Source of the DNA: Halobaculum sp. MBLA0147
Lineage (GTDB): Archaea > Halobacteriota > Halobacteria > Halobacteriales > Haloferacaceae
Direction of reading: 5' to 3'
NCBI RefSeq assembly: GCF_041361345.1
Contig: NZ_JBGKAD010000001.1
Location: 2,604,001-2,668,000 of the forward strand
Length of the DNA: 64,000 nucleotides
Shown here: piece after piece, positions 55,090 to 63,946 of the stretch
How the letters are laid out: each line of letters opens with the position of its first letter
Numbering within the stretch: the first letter of the stretch is position 1
Translations under genes and position numbers: made by a program
The notes under the pieces: model-generated
What the model was told of the DNA's origin: nothing
Databases searched by the model: none
Seen by the model: only the letters and a program-made list of their open reading frames with translations

Positions 55090-56229
55090 CTACAGTCCGA
55101 GTTCCCGGCCGATGACGAGGTGTTGGATCTCGCTGGTCCCCTCGCCGATCTCCATCAGCTTCGCGTCGCGGTAGTACCGCTGTGGCGAGAAGTCCTCGGT
55201 GTACCCGTACCCACCCAACACTTGGACGGCGTCCTCGGCGACCTCGCGGGCCGCCTCCGAGGCGTCCAGTTTCGCCAGCGAGGACTCGCGCGTCACCGAC
55301 TCACCCTGGTCGTACAGCGTCGCCGCCTTGTGGGTGAGCAGCCGCGCCCGCTCCGTCTTCCGGTGCATGTCGACGAGTGTGTCGCGGATCGCGTCGAACT
55401 TCGAGATCGGCTTCCCGAACTGCTCGCGGTCGCCGGCGTACGCCTCCGCCGCCTCGTAGGCACCCTGCGCCAGCCCGGTCGACAGCGCCGCGATGGAGAT
55501 CCGTCCGCCGTCGAGCGTCTTCATCGTCTGTTTCCACCCTTCACCCTCCTCGCCGAGCAGTCGGTCCTCGGGGATGCGCACGTCGTCGAGACGGATCTCG
55601 CAGGTGGGCGAACAGTTGAGACCCATCTTGTCCCAGATCGTCGTCACCTCGAACCCGTCGTCCTCGGGGTCGACGATGAACGTCGAGATGCCGTCGTAGC
55701 CGGCCTCGGGGTCGGTGACGGCCTTCACGAGCACGCTGTTGGCCTCGCTGGCGTTGGTGATGAACTGCTTGGTGCCGTTCAGGACGTACTCGTCGCCGTC
55801 CTTCTCGGCCATCGTGTCCATGTCGGAGGCGTCCGAGCCGGACTCCGGCTCCGTGAGCGCCCACGCACCCATCTCCTCGCCCTCGGCGAGCGGGCGGAGC
55901 CACTCCTCCTTCTGCTCGTCGGTGCCGAACAGTTCGATCGGCTTCGAGCCGAGCGAGACGTGTGCGGCGTACGAGAGTCCGATCCCGCCGGAGACACGGC
56001 CGAGTTCTTCGGTGACGAGCGCGTACATGAGTTGGTCGCCGCCGAGCCCGCCGTACTCCTCGGAGACGGGGACACCCATGATGTCCAACTCCGCCAACTG
56101 GTCGAAGATCTCCGCCGGGAAGCGGTGGTCGTCCTCGATCTCCTGGGCGACGGGTTCGATCTCTTCGTCCGCGAACTCGCGCACCTGGTCGCGGATCATC
56201 CGGTGCTCCGCCGAGAGTCCGAAATCCAT
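55090..56229 (-). CDS. acyl-CoA dehydrogenase
   Basis: A 379-aa FAD enzyme that oxidises acyl-CoA to enoyl-CoA and gives electrons to ETF. Motifs: WALTEPESGSDASDM and FITNASEANSVLVKA (FAD and substrate binding), GFEVTTIWDKMGL, VQVLGGYGYTEDF and the catalytic-glutamate segment IGEGTSEIQ near the C-terminus. The position of the Glu fits short/medium-chain enzymes, but chain length cannot be decided. ATG 56229 lies 28 nt after GGTTTATG. Confidence 0.95.
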   Translation of the reverse strand: MDFGLSAEHRMIRDQVREFADEEIEPVAQEIEDDHRFPAEIFDQLAELDIMGVPVSEEYGGLGGDQLMYALVTEELGRVSGGIGLSYAAHVSLGSKPIELFGTDEQKEEWLRPLAEGEEMGAWALTEPESGSDASDMDTMAEKDGDEYVLNGTKQFITNASEANSVLVKAVTDPEAGYDGISTFIVDPEDDGFEVTTIWDKMGLNCSPTCEIRLDDVRIPEDRLLGEEGEGWKQTMKTLDGGRISIAALSTGLAQGAYEAAEAYAGDREQFGKPISKFDAIRDTLVDMHRKTERARLLTHKAATLYDQGESVTRESSLAKLDASEAAREVAEDAVQVLGGYGYTEDFSPQRYYRDAKLMEIGEGTSEIQHLVIGRELGL

Positions 56230-56330
56230 GCGCAATTCTTGCGAACCGGGGCGCATAAACCTCCCGAACGGCCGGTCGTCGCGGCTCACGCCCGCCGAAC
56301 GCTTACCCCCACGGAGCCCGGTGTGTGGGC

Positions 56331-57953
56331 GTGAACCGTCGACGCCTCCTGTCGCGCGTCGGTGCCTTCGCCGGGGCCGTCGCGACCGGCACGACCGCGG
56401 GGTGTCTGGGACTCGGTGCGGACACGAGCGAGGACGCGCCGACCGTCAACCCCGTACTCGACGGGACGCCGACGCAGTCCCCGACGGCGACGCCGCCCGC
56501 GACGACGTGGTCCGTCCCCGCCGGCGGTGCCGTCCCGCCGGTGGTGCTCGGCGGTCACGTCGTCACGGCGACCGGGCCACCGGCGGAGCGGCGGGTGGTC
56601 GGACTCGACCCCGCCGACGGTCGTCCGGCGTGGCGACGGGCGTTCGACCCGCCGTTGACCGTCGACACCGACGGGCGCCTGCTGAGCGTCGCGAGCGAGG
56701 TCACGGCGACCGAGCCGTTCGGGGAACTCCTCGACCCGCGGACCGGTCGGCGACTGTGGCGGACGGACCACGTGATCGGAGTGGCAGCGTCTCGCCCCGG
56801 CCGGGCGGTCGTCCGACTGTGGCGCTCCGACGGCCGCGGTCCCGACGAGCACGCGGTACTCGAAGCGGTCGACGGTCCGGCGACCGACGGGACGGAGAAC
56901 GAGACGGAGCGTGGGACAGAGCGCGAGACGCAGCGTGCGACGGAGCGCCAGACGAGCGGCGACGGTGGGAGCGACGACACGCCCGGCGGTGGCGGGAGTA
57001 GACGCGCGACGCGCGACGCCGAGGACCGTGGCGACCGGGTCCGTGGCGGCGAGTGGCGCGAGGCGTGGCGGGTCCGCGGCCGGCCGCGACTCCTCGGCGA
57101 CGGACGGGTCGTCGTCACCAGACTCGCGGACGACTTCGCCACCGTCGAGGGGCGGCGCGTCGCCGACGGCTCGCTCCGGTGGCGCCGCCGGTGGGCGACG
57201 GACGAGGGCCTCTGGTGGGTGGGAGCCCTCGACACGACGGCGCTGGTCGGCGTCGCGGGGGCCGTCCGGGCGCTGGCGCTCTCGGACGGCCACACCCGAG
57301 ACACGATCCCGGAACCGGCCGGTGGGGTCGCGGCGGCCACCGTCGGTGGGGCCACGGGGGTCGTCGAGAACGGCCGCCGCTACCTCGGCCGGGGCTTGAT
57401 CGGCGACGGGAGCGGCGGTGGTGGTGTCGTCGCCTTCGACGAGCCCGCCGGGCGGTTCGTCGAGACGGAGTTGGGTGCGCCGGCACGTCCCGTCGCCGCT
57501 CACGAGGGACCGATCGTCCAGTTCGCGGACGGGCGCCGCCGCTGGGTGGCCGCGTACACGCCGACCCTGTCGACGCGTCGGTGGCGCCGAGCGGGGACGG
57601 CCGTGGCCGTCGGGGAGCGCGGGCCGTACCTCGTCGCCGGGGACCGGCTCGTCGCGCTCGACACGGCCGGTCGCGAGCGGTGGACCGTCCGCCCGCGACT
57701 GGGTGACGCACCTGCCGACGTCGCCTCGCTGACGGAGTGGGACTTCCCGCGGATCGTCGCCGGCGACGCCGTCGTGACGACGGGGCCGCGGGGCGTCGCG
57801 ACATACGCCGCCGTCGACGGTACCGAGCGCACCCGCGTGACGGGGGTGTCGGTCGGGGAGCTCCTCCCGCGGAGTCGACTGGGTCCGACGACCCCGCTCG
57901 CGGGCAACGTGTTCGTCGTCGGTGGCGGCGCGATCCACGCAGTTCCGGTGTGA
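56331..57953 (+). CDS. second PQQ-like propeller Tat lipoprotein
   Basis: A 540-aa lipoprotein with Tat signal and lipobox (NRRRLLSRVGAFAGAVATGT then TAGC; Cys near residue 23), a Thr/Pro linker, and propeller blades such as PADGRPAWRRAFDPPL, RTGRRLWRTDHV and RVADGSLRWRRRW. A Glu/Thr/Arg repeat (ERGTERETQRATERQ) lies at about 185-205. It resembles the protein at 11206 in design but is shorter. GTG 56331 is 28 nt after GCTTACC; a GTG six bases upstream is an alternative. Confidence 0.82.
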   Translation: MNRRRLLSRVGAFAGAVATGTTAGCLGLGADTSEDAPTVNPVLDGTPTQSPTATPPATTWSVPAGGAVPPVVLGGHVVTATGPPAERRVVGLDPADGRPAWRRAFDPPLTVDTDGRLLSVASEVTATEPFGELLDPRTGRRLWRTDHVIGVAASRPGRAVVRLWRSDGRGPDEHAVLEAVDGPATDGTENETERGTERETQRATERQTSGDGGSDDTPGGGGSRRATRDAEDRGDRVRGGEWREAWRVRGRPRLLGDGRVVVTRLADDFATVEGRRVADGSLRWRRRWATDEGLWWVGALDTTALVGVAGAVRALALSDGHTRDTIPEPAGGVAAATVGGATGVVENGRRYLGRGLIGDGSGGGGVVAFDEPAGRFVETELGAPARPVAAHEGPIVQFADGRRRWVAAYTPTLSTRRWRRAGTAVAVGERGPYLVAGDRLVALDTAGRERWTVRPRLGDAPADVASLTEWDFPRIVAGDAVVTTGPRGVATYAAVDGTERTRVTGVSVGELLPRSRLGPTTPLAGNVFVVGGGAIHAVPV

Positions 57954-58160
57954 GCCTCCGGACGCCGTCGTGGAGCCGTCGTACGCCCGATCCTCACGGT
58001 GATCGGTCCGGTCGCTCGGACTCCGTCGGGGCACCACACGGCGTCCGATCCTCGCGGCGCCGGTCGCTGCGGTCACGGTCTCACCGCGTCGTCTCCCCGT
58101 CGGCCGCGTTCCGACAGGTTCCTGACTCCCGCCCGCGAACCGGAGCGACGTGACACGGAG

Positions 58161-58370
58161 GGCGACGGCAAGTGTGGTGACGGCAGGCGTAGCGACGGCA
58201 AGTGTGGCGACGGCAAATGTGGTGACGGCAAGTGTGGTGACGGCAGGCGTAGCGACGGCAAGTGTGGCGACGGCAGGCGTAGCGACGGCAAGTGTAGCGA
58301 CGGCAAGTGTGGCGACGGCAAGTGTGGCGACGGCAGGCGTAGCGACGGCAAGTGTGGTGACGGCGGGTGT
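58161..58370 (+). repeat. 15-bp minisatellite, 14 units of two types
   Basis: Unit type K is ggcaagtgtggcgac-like and type R is ggcaggcgtagcgac-like. The order is K R K K K R K R K K K R K and a variant last unit. The unit length is a multiple of three, so all six frames stay open; in one frame it reads as (S/G)DGKC and GDGRR pentapeptides. It fills most of the 57954-58409 gap ahead of the glycosyltransferase gene. Nothing else is seen in that gap. Confidence 0.9.
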
Positions 58371-58409
58371 CGACGGCGTGGGGAGCGACCGCTGCGGAGG
58401 TGTCCACCG

Positions 58410-59429
58410 GTGTTGGTGAGCCACTACTTCGAGTGGGAGCGGTTCGTCACCGGCGGCCACTACCAGACGGTGCAGAACCAGCGGCGTGTCCTCGACGAGC
58501 ACGGGATCGAGTACACGACGCGGCCGGTGCCGGACGCCGACCTGCTCCACCTCAACAACATGGGGCCGCGGTCGGTCGCCGCGGCGGTCCGTGCCCGTCG
58601 CCACGACACACCCGTGTTGGTCCACACCCACCAGACGGCGGAGGACTTCGAGGAGAGTTTCGCGTTCTCGAACGTCCTGGCGAAGCCGCTGCGGCCGTAC
58701 CTCGCGTTCGCGTACGGACTGGCGGACCACCTCGTCTGTCCGTCGCCGTACACCCGCGACGTGATCGACGACTACACCGACCTGCCGAAGACGGTGATCT
58801 CCAACGGGTTCGACGCCGAGCGGTTGGCGGGGTACGACGATCCCGACCTCCGGGAGCGCACCTTGTCGGCGTACGACCTGGAACCGCCGGTCGTGTTCAA
58901 CGTCGGCCACGTGATCGAGCGGAAGGGACTGTCGGCGTTCGTCGAGACCGCTCGACGGCTCCCCGAGGTGGACTTCGCGTGGTTCGGCTACCTCAACCCC
59001 ACCGGCGGGACGCTGGACGCGGTGTTACAGAGCTCCGACACCCGGCGGATCGTCCGCGAGAGTCCAGACAACTGCACGTTCACGGGGTACGTCGAGGACC
59101 CGCGCGCCGCGTTCGCGGCCGGGGACGTGTTCCTCTTCCCGACGAAGAACGAGAACGAGGGGATGGCGCTGCTGGAGGCGATGTCGTGTGGCGCGCCGCC
59201 GGTCGTCCGTGACATCCCCACCTTCGACTGGCTCACGGACGGCGAGGACTGTCTGAAGGCCGCGGACGTGGACGGGTTCGTCGCGGCACTCGACCGACTC
59301 GTCGACGACGCGGATCGCCGCGAGGCGCTGGGCGAGGGTGCTGCGACCGCCAGCGAGCCGTACGCGCTGGAGGCCGTCGGCGACCAGTTGGTCGCGCTGT
59401 ACCGCGAGTTGGTCGACGGCGAGGAGTGA
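58410..59429 (+). CDS. glycosyltransferase family 4 protein
   Basis: A 339-aa GT-B enzyme. N-lobe HYFEWERFVTGGHYQTVQNQ, middle TVISNGFDAERLAG and VVFNVGHVIERKGL, and the donor-binding E-x7-E motif NENEGMALLEAMSCG with PPVVRDIPTF near residue 250. It transfers a sugar from a nucleotide donor, likely to a lipid or glycan on the cytoplasmic membrane face. Start GTG 58410 (or GTG 58416) is chosen because the family begins at VSHYFEWE. An upstream ATG at 57999 would add the minisatellite as a Cys-rich (GDGKC)n leader, which is unlikely. Confidence 0.88.
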   Translation: MLVSHYFEWERFVTGGHYQTVQNQRRVLDEHGIEYTTRPVPDADLLHLNNMGPRSVAAAVRARRHDTPVLVHTHQTAEDFEESFAFSNVLAKPLRPYLAFAYGLADHLVCPSPYTRDVIDDYTDLPKTVISNGFDAERLAGYDDPDLRERTLSAYDLEPPVVFNVGHVIERKGLSAFVETARRLPEVDFAWFGYLNPTGGTLDAVLQSSDTRRIVRESPDNCTFTGYVEDPRAAFAAGDVFLFPTKNENEGMALLEAMSCGAPPVVRDIPTFDWLTDGEDCLKAADVDGFVAALDRLVDDADRREALGEGAATASEPYALEAVGDQLVALYRELVDGEE

Positions 59430-59446
59430 GTGTCGGACAGTCGAGT

Positions 59447-59875
59447 TCAGTAGCCGTACTCGACGGCGTAGCCGTTCATCCGCGCGAACTCGACGATGTG
59501 CTGGCACAACTCTATCGTGCGGTCGTCCCCGACCGACAGTCGCCCTGTCGTCGCGAGGGTGTCACGAGCGCTCTCGAGCCACTCGTGTAGTGCGTCGAGT
59601 CCCTCGGGGTCGCCGATCGTGTTGCCGTCGTCCGCGTGTGCGGAGAGAACGTCCCGAGCCGGTCCCTCGGCAGCAGCCACTACCCGTCTCGTCGGCTTCT
59701 TCCAGATTCCGAACTTTCCTCCCTCTTCGAGTGCGTCGACGAAGCTGTCGAACTCGACGGGATCGTGGAGAGACTCGTCGTACTCGGAGTGATCGACGTG
59801 GTACTCGTAGAACCTGCGCCCCGTCTGGAGCGTCCGTTCTTGTTCTGGAACGACGAGTGAGACGATCGTACCCAT
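59447..59875 (-). CDS. small protein, family shared with the right-edge array (divergent copy)
   Basis: A 142-aa protein with no recognised family but clear relatives at 63034, 63489 and 63947. Shared landmarks: TGRRFYEYHV near residue 20, a Lys-rich or aromatic centre (FGIWKKPTRRVVAAAEG), LHEWLESARDTLA, and the C-terminus TIELCQHIVEFARMNGYAVEYGY. It is predicted helical with one invariant Cys-Gln-His. This copy is more GC-rich than the array members. Convergent with the glycosyltransferase gene (17-bp gap). Function unknown. Confidence 0.75.
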   Translation of the reverse strand: MGTIVSLVVPEQERTLQTGRRFYEYHVDHSEYDESLHDPVEFDSFVDALEEGGKFGIWKKPTRRVVAAAEGPARDVLSAHADDGNTIGDPEGLDALHEWLESARDTLATTGRLSVGDDRTIELCQHIVEFARMNGYAVEYGY

Positions 59876-60017
59876 CTCTGTTCTTGACCCCGTCGTCTCG
59901 TTCGAGTGTGACTCGACGTGTACGATTTTCTACTTCTACCTCTCCGGAGCTGGGCCGAAGAGGTCGATACGCGGTAGACTCGACGGAGTGAGAGCGTACC
60001 GACACGGAGTCGTTACT

Positions 60018-60026
60018 CTTATGCAT
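60018..60026 (+). promoter_or_regulatory. TATA box of the metY-metX operon
   Basis: CTTATGCAT is centred 34 nt upstream of ATG 60056, within an AT-rich stretch that also contains tgatatac (60039-60046). Confidence 0.5.
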
Positions 60027-60055
60027 ACTGGATTCTCCTGATATACACGAGAAAC

Positions 60056-61474
60056 ATGAGTCGCGACGGAGAGGCGACCGACGCCACGGAGGCGGGGGAC
60101 GCAGACGCGGTCGAGGAGCCACCCGTCGACACTGGCGACGCGGAGGCGCCTGCCGGCGGTGCGGACACGCCGTCACACCGTCCCGCGACGGCGGCGATCC
60201 ACGCCGGGTGGGACGACGGGCCGGCGGCGCGGTCGCGGTCGCCGCCGATCCACCAGTCGGCGTCGTTCGGGTTCCCGAGCGCCGAGGCGGCCGCGGAGAC
60301 GTACGCACTCCGCGAGCAGCGAGACGTGTACACGCGGATCTCGAACCCGACGACGCGAGCACTGGAGCGACGCCTCGCGGCGCTGTCCGGCGGGACGGAC
60401 GCGGTCGCGACGAACTCTGGGATGGCCGCCGTCGACACAATCACCACCGTGTTGGCGCAGGCCGGCGACAACGTCGTCGCCGGTGCGGAGATGTACGGCG
60501 GGACGAGCAGTTACCTCGCCAACACCGCGAGTCGTCGTGGAGTGGAACTGCGCGCGGTCGAGACGACGGAGCCGGACGCGTACGCGGCGGCGATCGACGA
60601 AGACACCGCGTACGTCCACGTCGAGACGCTGGCGAACCCGTCGGTGGCGACGCCGGACCTCGCGGCCGTCGCCGAGGTCGCCCACGACCACGCCGTTCCG
60701 TTGGTCGTCGACAACACCTTCGCCACGCCGGCACTGTGTCGCCCGATCGACCACGGCGCCGATATCGTGTGGAGTTCCACGACGAAGTGGCTCCACGGGG
60801 CGGGGACGACGATCGGCGGCGTGATCGTCGACGGCGGGACGTTCCCGTGGGACCACCCGGACGCCGACTACGCGGAGCTGTCGGGTGAGAACCCCGCGTT
60901 CGGCTTCGACTTCGTCGAGCGGTTCGGCGACCGCGCGTTCGGTGCCGTCGCGCGCCACCGCGGCGTCCGCGCGCTCGGCAACGCGCAGTCACCGTTCGAC
61001 GCCTGGCAGACGCTCCAGGGAGTGAACACGCTGCCGACGCGGATGGAGCGCCACTGCGAGAACACCCGCCGGGTCGCCGAGCACCTGCGCGAGCACCCGG
61101 ACGTAGCGTGGGTCCGGTACCCGGGCTTCGCGGACCACCCGACGCACGACGCCGCCGCGGAGTACCTCGACGACTTCGGGAGCGTCGTCGTCTTCGGGAT
61201 CGAGGGCGGGTACGAGGCGGGCGTGGCGTTCTGTGAAGCCGTCGAGACGATCTCGTTCGTCGCCAACATCGGCGACGCACGCTCGCTGGTCGTCCACCCG
61301 GCCAGCACCACTCACGCGCAACTCGACGAGGCCGCACAGCGCGAGGCCGGCGTCACACCCGACCTCCTCCGCCTCTCCGTCGGGCTGGAAGACCCAGCCG
61401 ACATCTGTCGCGACGTCGACCAGGCGATCGAGACAGCGGTCGCGACCGCGAGCGACGGAGGTGCGTCGTCGTGA
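60056..61474 (+). CDS. metY: O-acetylhomoserine sulfhydrylase (aminocarboxypropyltransferase)
   Basis: A 472-aa PLP enzyme of the Cys/Met metabolism family. It makes homocysteine from O-acetylhomoserine and sulfide. After an acidic 40-residue leader, family motifs are [54 protein letters not shown], the PLP lysine in SSTTKWLHG (near residue 245) and [14 protein letters not shown]. It heads a two-gene operon and its stop overlaps the metX start (GTGA), which fits MetX supplying its substrate. A role as cystathionine synthase cannot be excluded. Confidence 0.93.
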   Translation: MSRDGEATDATEAGDADAVEEPPVDTGDAEAPAGGADTPSHRPATAAIHAGWDDGPAARSRSPPIHQSASFGFPSAEAAAETYALREQRDVYTRISNPTTRALERRLAALSGGTDAVATNSGMAAVDTITTVLAQAGDNVVAGAEMYGGTSSYLANTASRRGVELRAVETTEPDAYAAAIDEDTAYVHVETLANPSVATPDLAAVAEVAHDHAVPLVVDNTFATPALCRPIDHGADIVWSSTTKWLHGAGTTIGGVIVDGGTFPWDHPDADYAELSGENPAFGFDFVERFGDRAFGAVARHRGVRALGNAQSPFDAWQTLQGVNTLPTRMERHCENTRRVAEHLREHPDVAWVRYPGFADHPTHDAAAEYLDDFGSVVVFGIEGGYEAGVAFCEAVETISFVANIGDARSLVVHPASTTHAQLDEAAQREAGVTPDLLRLSVGLEDPADICRDVDQAIETAVATASDGGASS

Positions 61475-63006
61475 CGCGACACGCGACACTGGGCGCCTTC
61501 GAGTTCGCGTCCGGCGAGACGGTCCCGGAGCTGACGCTCGCCTACGAGACGTACGGCAGCTACGACGGCTCGAACGCGGTGTTGGTGTGTCACGCACTCA
61601 CTGGGAGTCACCACGTCCGCCCGCCAGCGGAGGGTGACACGAACGCCGACGGACCGCCGTCGAGTCACGGCTGGTGGGAGGAGGTCGTCGCTCCCGGTGG
61701 TCCGGTCGACACCGACGAGTGGTTCGTGATCTGTGCGAACGTCCCGGGCTCGTGTCACGGCTCGACGGCGCCGGCGAGTCCCCGTCCGACGGCGAGTGGC
61801 TCCGACGGGGGCACGCCCGTCGGAGACACACCTGCCGGAGACACGCCCGCTGGGGAAACACTCGACGGGGACACGCCCGACGGTCCGACTGCAGACGGAT
61901 CGTCCGGCGAGGCGTCACCCGACGGCGCGGCGCGGTGGGGCAGCGCGTTCCCGACCGTGACGGTCGGCGACTGGACGCGGGCACAGGCGCGCCTGCTCGA
62001 CCGGCTCGGCGTCGACACGCTGGCGGCCGTGATCGGTGGCAGCGTCGGCGGGATGAACGCACTCGACTGGGCGGCGCGGTTCCCCGACCGCGTCGAGCGC
62101 GTGGCGGCGGTCGCGTCCGGCGCCCGCCTCGACACGGAGTGTCTCGCACTGAACACGGTCGCGCGGCGTGCGATCACGACGGACCCCGCCTGGCACGGTG
62201 GCGACTACCACGAGACGGCCGGGCGCCCGGTCGACGGGTTGGCGCAGGCGCGCCGGATCGGCCACGTCATGTACCGCTCGAAGGCGTCGCTCGACGAGCA
62301 GTTCGGACGCGACGCCGCGGGTCGCACGTCGCCGCTCGCGGCGGTCGACCCGACGAGCGACGCCGGCACCTACCGGGCGGTCGAGTCGTACCTCGACTAC
62401 AACGCCGAGCGGTTCGCGCGAGCGTTCGACGCGGGGAGCTACCTCCGACTGCTCCGCGCGATGGACGAGTACGACCTCGCGCGTGTCGGCTCTGGGGGGA
62501 GCGGTGACGCCGCGAGTGGGGGGAGCGGTGACGCCGCGAGTGGGAGGAGCGACGACGCAGCCGGCGGAGTCGAGGGCGACGCGGCGACCGCCGCCGCCGT
62601 CGACGCGTCGGCCGTCGACGGGGCGGTCGACACGGGTGTCGCGCGGGCGCTGGCGGGGTTCGACGGGGACCTCTGTCTGGTCTCGTACACCGGCGACTGG
62701 CACTTCCCGGTCGCCGCCTCGGAGACGGTGGCGGACGCCGCTCGCGCGGCCGGCGTCGACGTGACTCACCACACCGTCGTCTCCGAGTACGGCCACGACG
62801 CCTTCCTCGCCGACCAGTCGACGCTCGTCGACCCACTGTCGGCGCTGTTGGCGGACGACGCGGGGACGGATCGGCGGCGGCGTGCTGGCGGCTCGTCTGG
62901 GGTTCGATCCGAGAGCGGACGGGAGGCGTCCGGCGAGGACCGGGTTCTCGGGCGATCGAGTGTGGACTCGACCGCGCCGGTTCACTCGAGTCTGTACGGG
63001 CGGTGA
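61471..63006 (+). CDS. metX: homoserine O-acetyltransferase
   Basis: A 511-aa alpha/beta hydrolase-fold enzyme that acetylates homoserine using acetyl-CoA. Motifs: [34 protein letters not shown], nucleophile elbow [12 protein letters not shown], catalytic Asp in YTGDWHFPV and His in YGHDAFL. It is about 120 residues longer than usual, owing to insertions near residues 100-150 (repeats of GDTPAG type in the loop after SCHGSTAP), near 345-390 (GSGDAASG repeats) and a Ser/Arg-rich tail. GTG 61471 overlaps the metY stop by 4 bp. Confidence 0.93.
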   Translation: MTRHATLGAFEFASGETVPELTLAYETYGSYDGSNAVLVCHALTGSHHVRPPAEGDTNADGPPSSHGWWEEVVAPGGPVDTDEWFVICANVPGSCHGSTAPASPRPTASGSDGGTPVGDTPAGDTPAGETLDGDTPDGPTADGSSGEASPDGAARWGSAFPTVTVGDWTRAQARLLDRLGVDTLAAVIGGSVGGMNALDWAARFPDRVERVAAVASGARLDTECLALNTVARRAITTDPAWHGGDYHETAGRPVDGLAQARRIGHVMYRSKASLDEQFGRDAAGRTSPLAAVDPTSDAGTYRAVESYLDYNAERFARAFDAGSYLRLLRAMDEYDLARVGSGGSGDAASGGSGDAASGRSDDAAGGVEGDAATAAAVDASAVDGAVDTGVARALAGFDGDLCLVSYTGDWHFPVAASETVADAARAAGVDVTHHTVVSEYGHDAFLADQSTLVDPLSALLADDAGTDRRRRAGGSSGVRSESGREASGEDRVLGRSSVDSTAPVHSSLYGR

Positions 63007-63033
63007 GGAGTGTCGCTCGCGGGGACCGACGCT

Positions 63034-63462
63034 TCAGTAGCTGTAGGCCACATCGTAGCCGTGTTCGAGCGCGAACTCGATCATGTGCTGACACGTGGCG
63101 ATGGTCTGATCAGTGGGGTCGGACAGTTCGTCGTTGGCGGCCAGTGTGGTCCGTGCACTCTCGAGCCACGCGGAGAACGCCTCCATCCCCTCGCGGTCGG
63201 TGAATCGGTGTCCGTTCTCCGTGTGTTCGTCGAGTAGATCCGGCAGTGTGTCTGGAGCAGCCTCGATGATTGTGTGAGGTATTTTCTTGTAGATCATAAA
63301 TAGACCACTCTCCCTCATACGACGTATAAAGTGTTGGTACGGAGGGTAGCCCTCGATAGAGTCGAGATGCTCCGACCGTTCAACATGATACGTATAAAAC
63401 TGTCTGCCCATTTCGGCTGTCTCTTTATTCGCAGGCACTTCGAGTGAGAGTCCAGATCCCAT
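63034..63462 (-). CDS. tandem array member 3 of unknown ~142-aa family
   Basis: A 142-aa protein (MGSGLSLEVPANKETAEMGR...). It shares with the neighbour at 63489 the start MGSxLSLEVPA, FYxYHVExSEHLDS, FMIYKKIPHTIIEAAP, DREGMEAFSAWLESAR and the end TCQHMIEFALEHGYDVAYSY. It looks cytoplasmic, helical, with no signal or membrane segment. The region is visibly AT-richer than the genome around it. Last of at least three genes read leftward with 26-bp gaps, convergent with metX. Function unknown. Confidence 0.8.
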   Translation of the reverse strand: MGSGLSLEVPANKETAEMGRQFYTYHVERSEHLDSIEGYPPYQHFIRRMRESGLFMIYKKIPHTIIEAAPDTLPDLLDEHTENGHRFTDREGMEAFSAWLESARTTLAANDELSDPTDQTIATCQHMIEFALEHGYDVAYSY

Positions 63463-63488
63463 CGTTCACGCTCGTGCTGATCGGTGAT

Positions 63489-63920
63489 TCAGTGACTATA
63501 GACGACGCTGTAGCCGTGTTCGAGAGCGAACTCGACCATGTGTTGGCACTTGGAGATCGTTTGGTTGTTTGCTCTTACCAAGTCTTCCTTGCCGGTTGTC
63601 GGCGACTCCCGAGCACTTTCGAGCCACGCCGAGAGCGCTTCCATTCCCTCACGATCAGTGAACTCGTACCCGTCTTCTGTGTGTTCTTTACATACTTCCC
63701 ACAGCGGCTCCGGAGCAGCCTCAAAGATCGAATGTGGAATCTTCTGATAGATCATAAATCGGTTACGCTCTCTTATTCGACGCGTAAACTGCTCGTAGGG
63801 GAGATGGTCGTCAACAGAGTCGAGATGTTCGGACTGTTCGACGTGATACTCGTAGAACCGCCTTCCTGTCTCGACTGTCTGCTCGTCGGCTGGCACTTCG
63901 AGTGAGAGTGCTGATCCCAT
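63489..63920 (-). CDS. tandem array member 2 of unknown ~143-aa family
   Basis: A 143-aa paralogue (MGSALSLEVPADEQTVETGR...) of the next gene, with about half of residues identical by eye. Differences cluster in the middle (PEPLWEVCKEHTEDGYEF) and in the linker before the C-terminus (GKEDLVRANNQ), while both ends are conserved. The 26-bp gap to the following gene equals the gap to the previous one, pointing to tandem duplication and a single transcript. Confidence 0.8.
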   Translation of the reverse strand: MGSALSLEVPADEQTVETGRRFYEYHVEQSEHLDSVDDHLPYEQFTRRIRERNRFMIYQKIPHSIFEAAPEPLWEVCKEHTEDGYEFTDREGMEALSAWLESARESPTTGKEDLVRANNQTISKCQHMVEFALEHGYSVVYSH

Positions 63921-63946
63921 ACCTTACCCTTGTGTCGACTGACGGT

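Noticed and set aside
58161-58370. CRISPR-like array
   Set aside because: Units are 15 bp, directly adjacent with no unique spacers, so this is a minisatellite.
56286-58910. 874-codon minus-strand frame through the PQQ lipoprotein and minisatellite
   Set aside because: It owes its length to the antisense of a real gene and to the 15-bp repeat, which is open in all frames.
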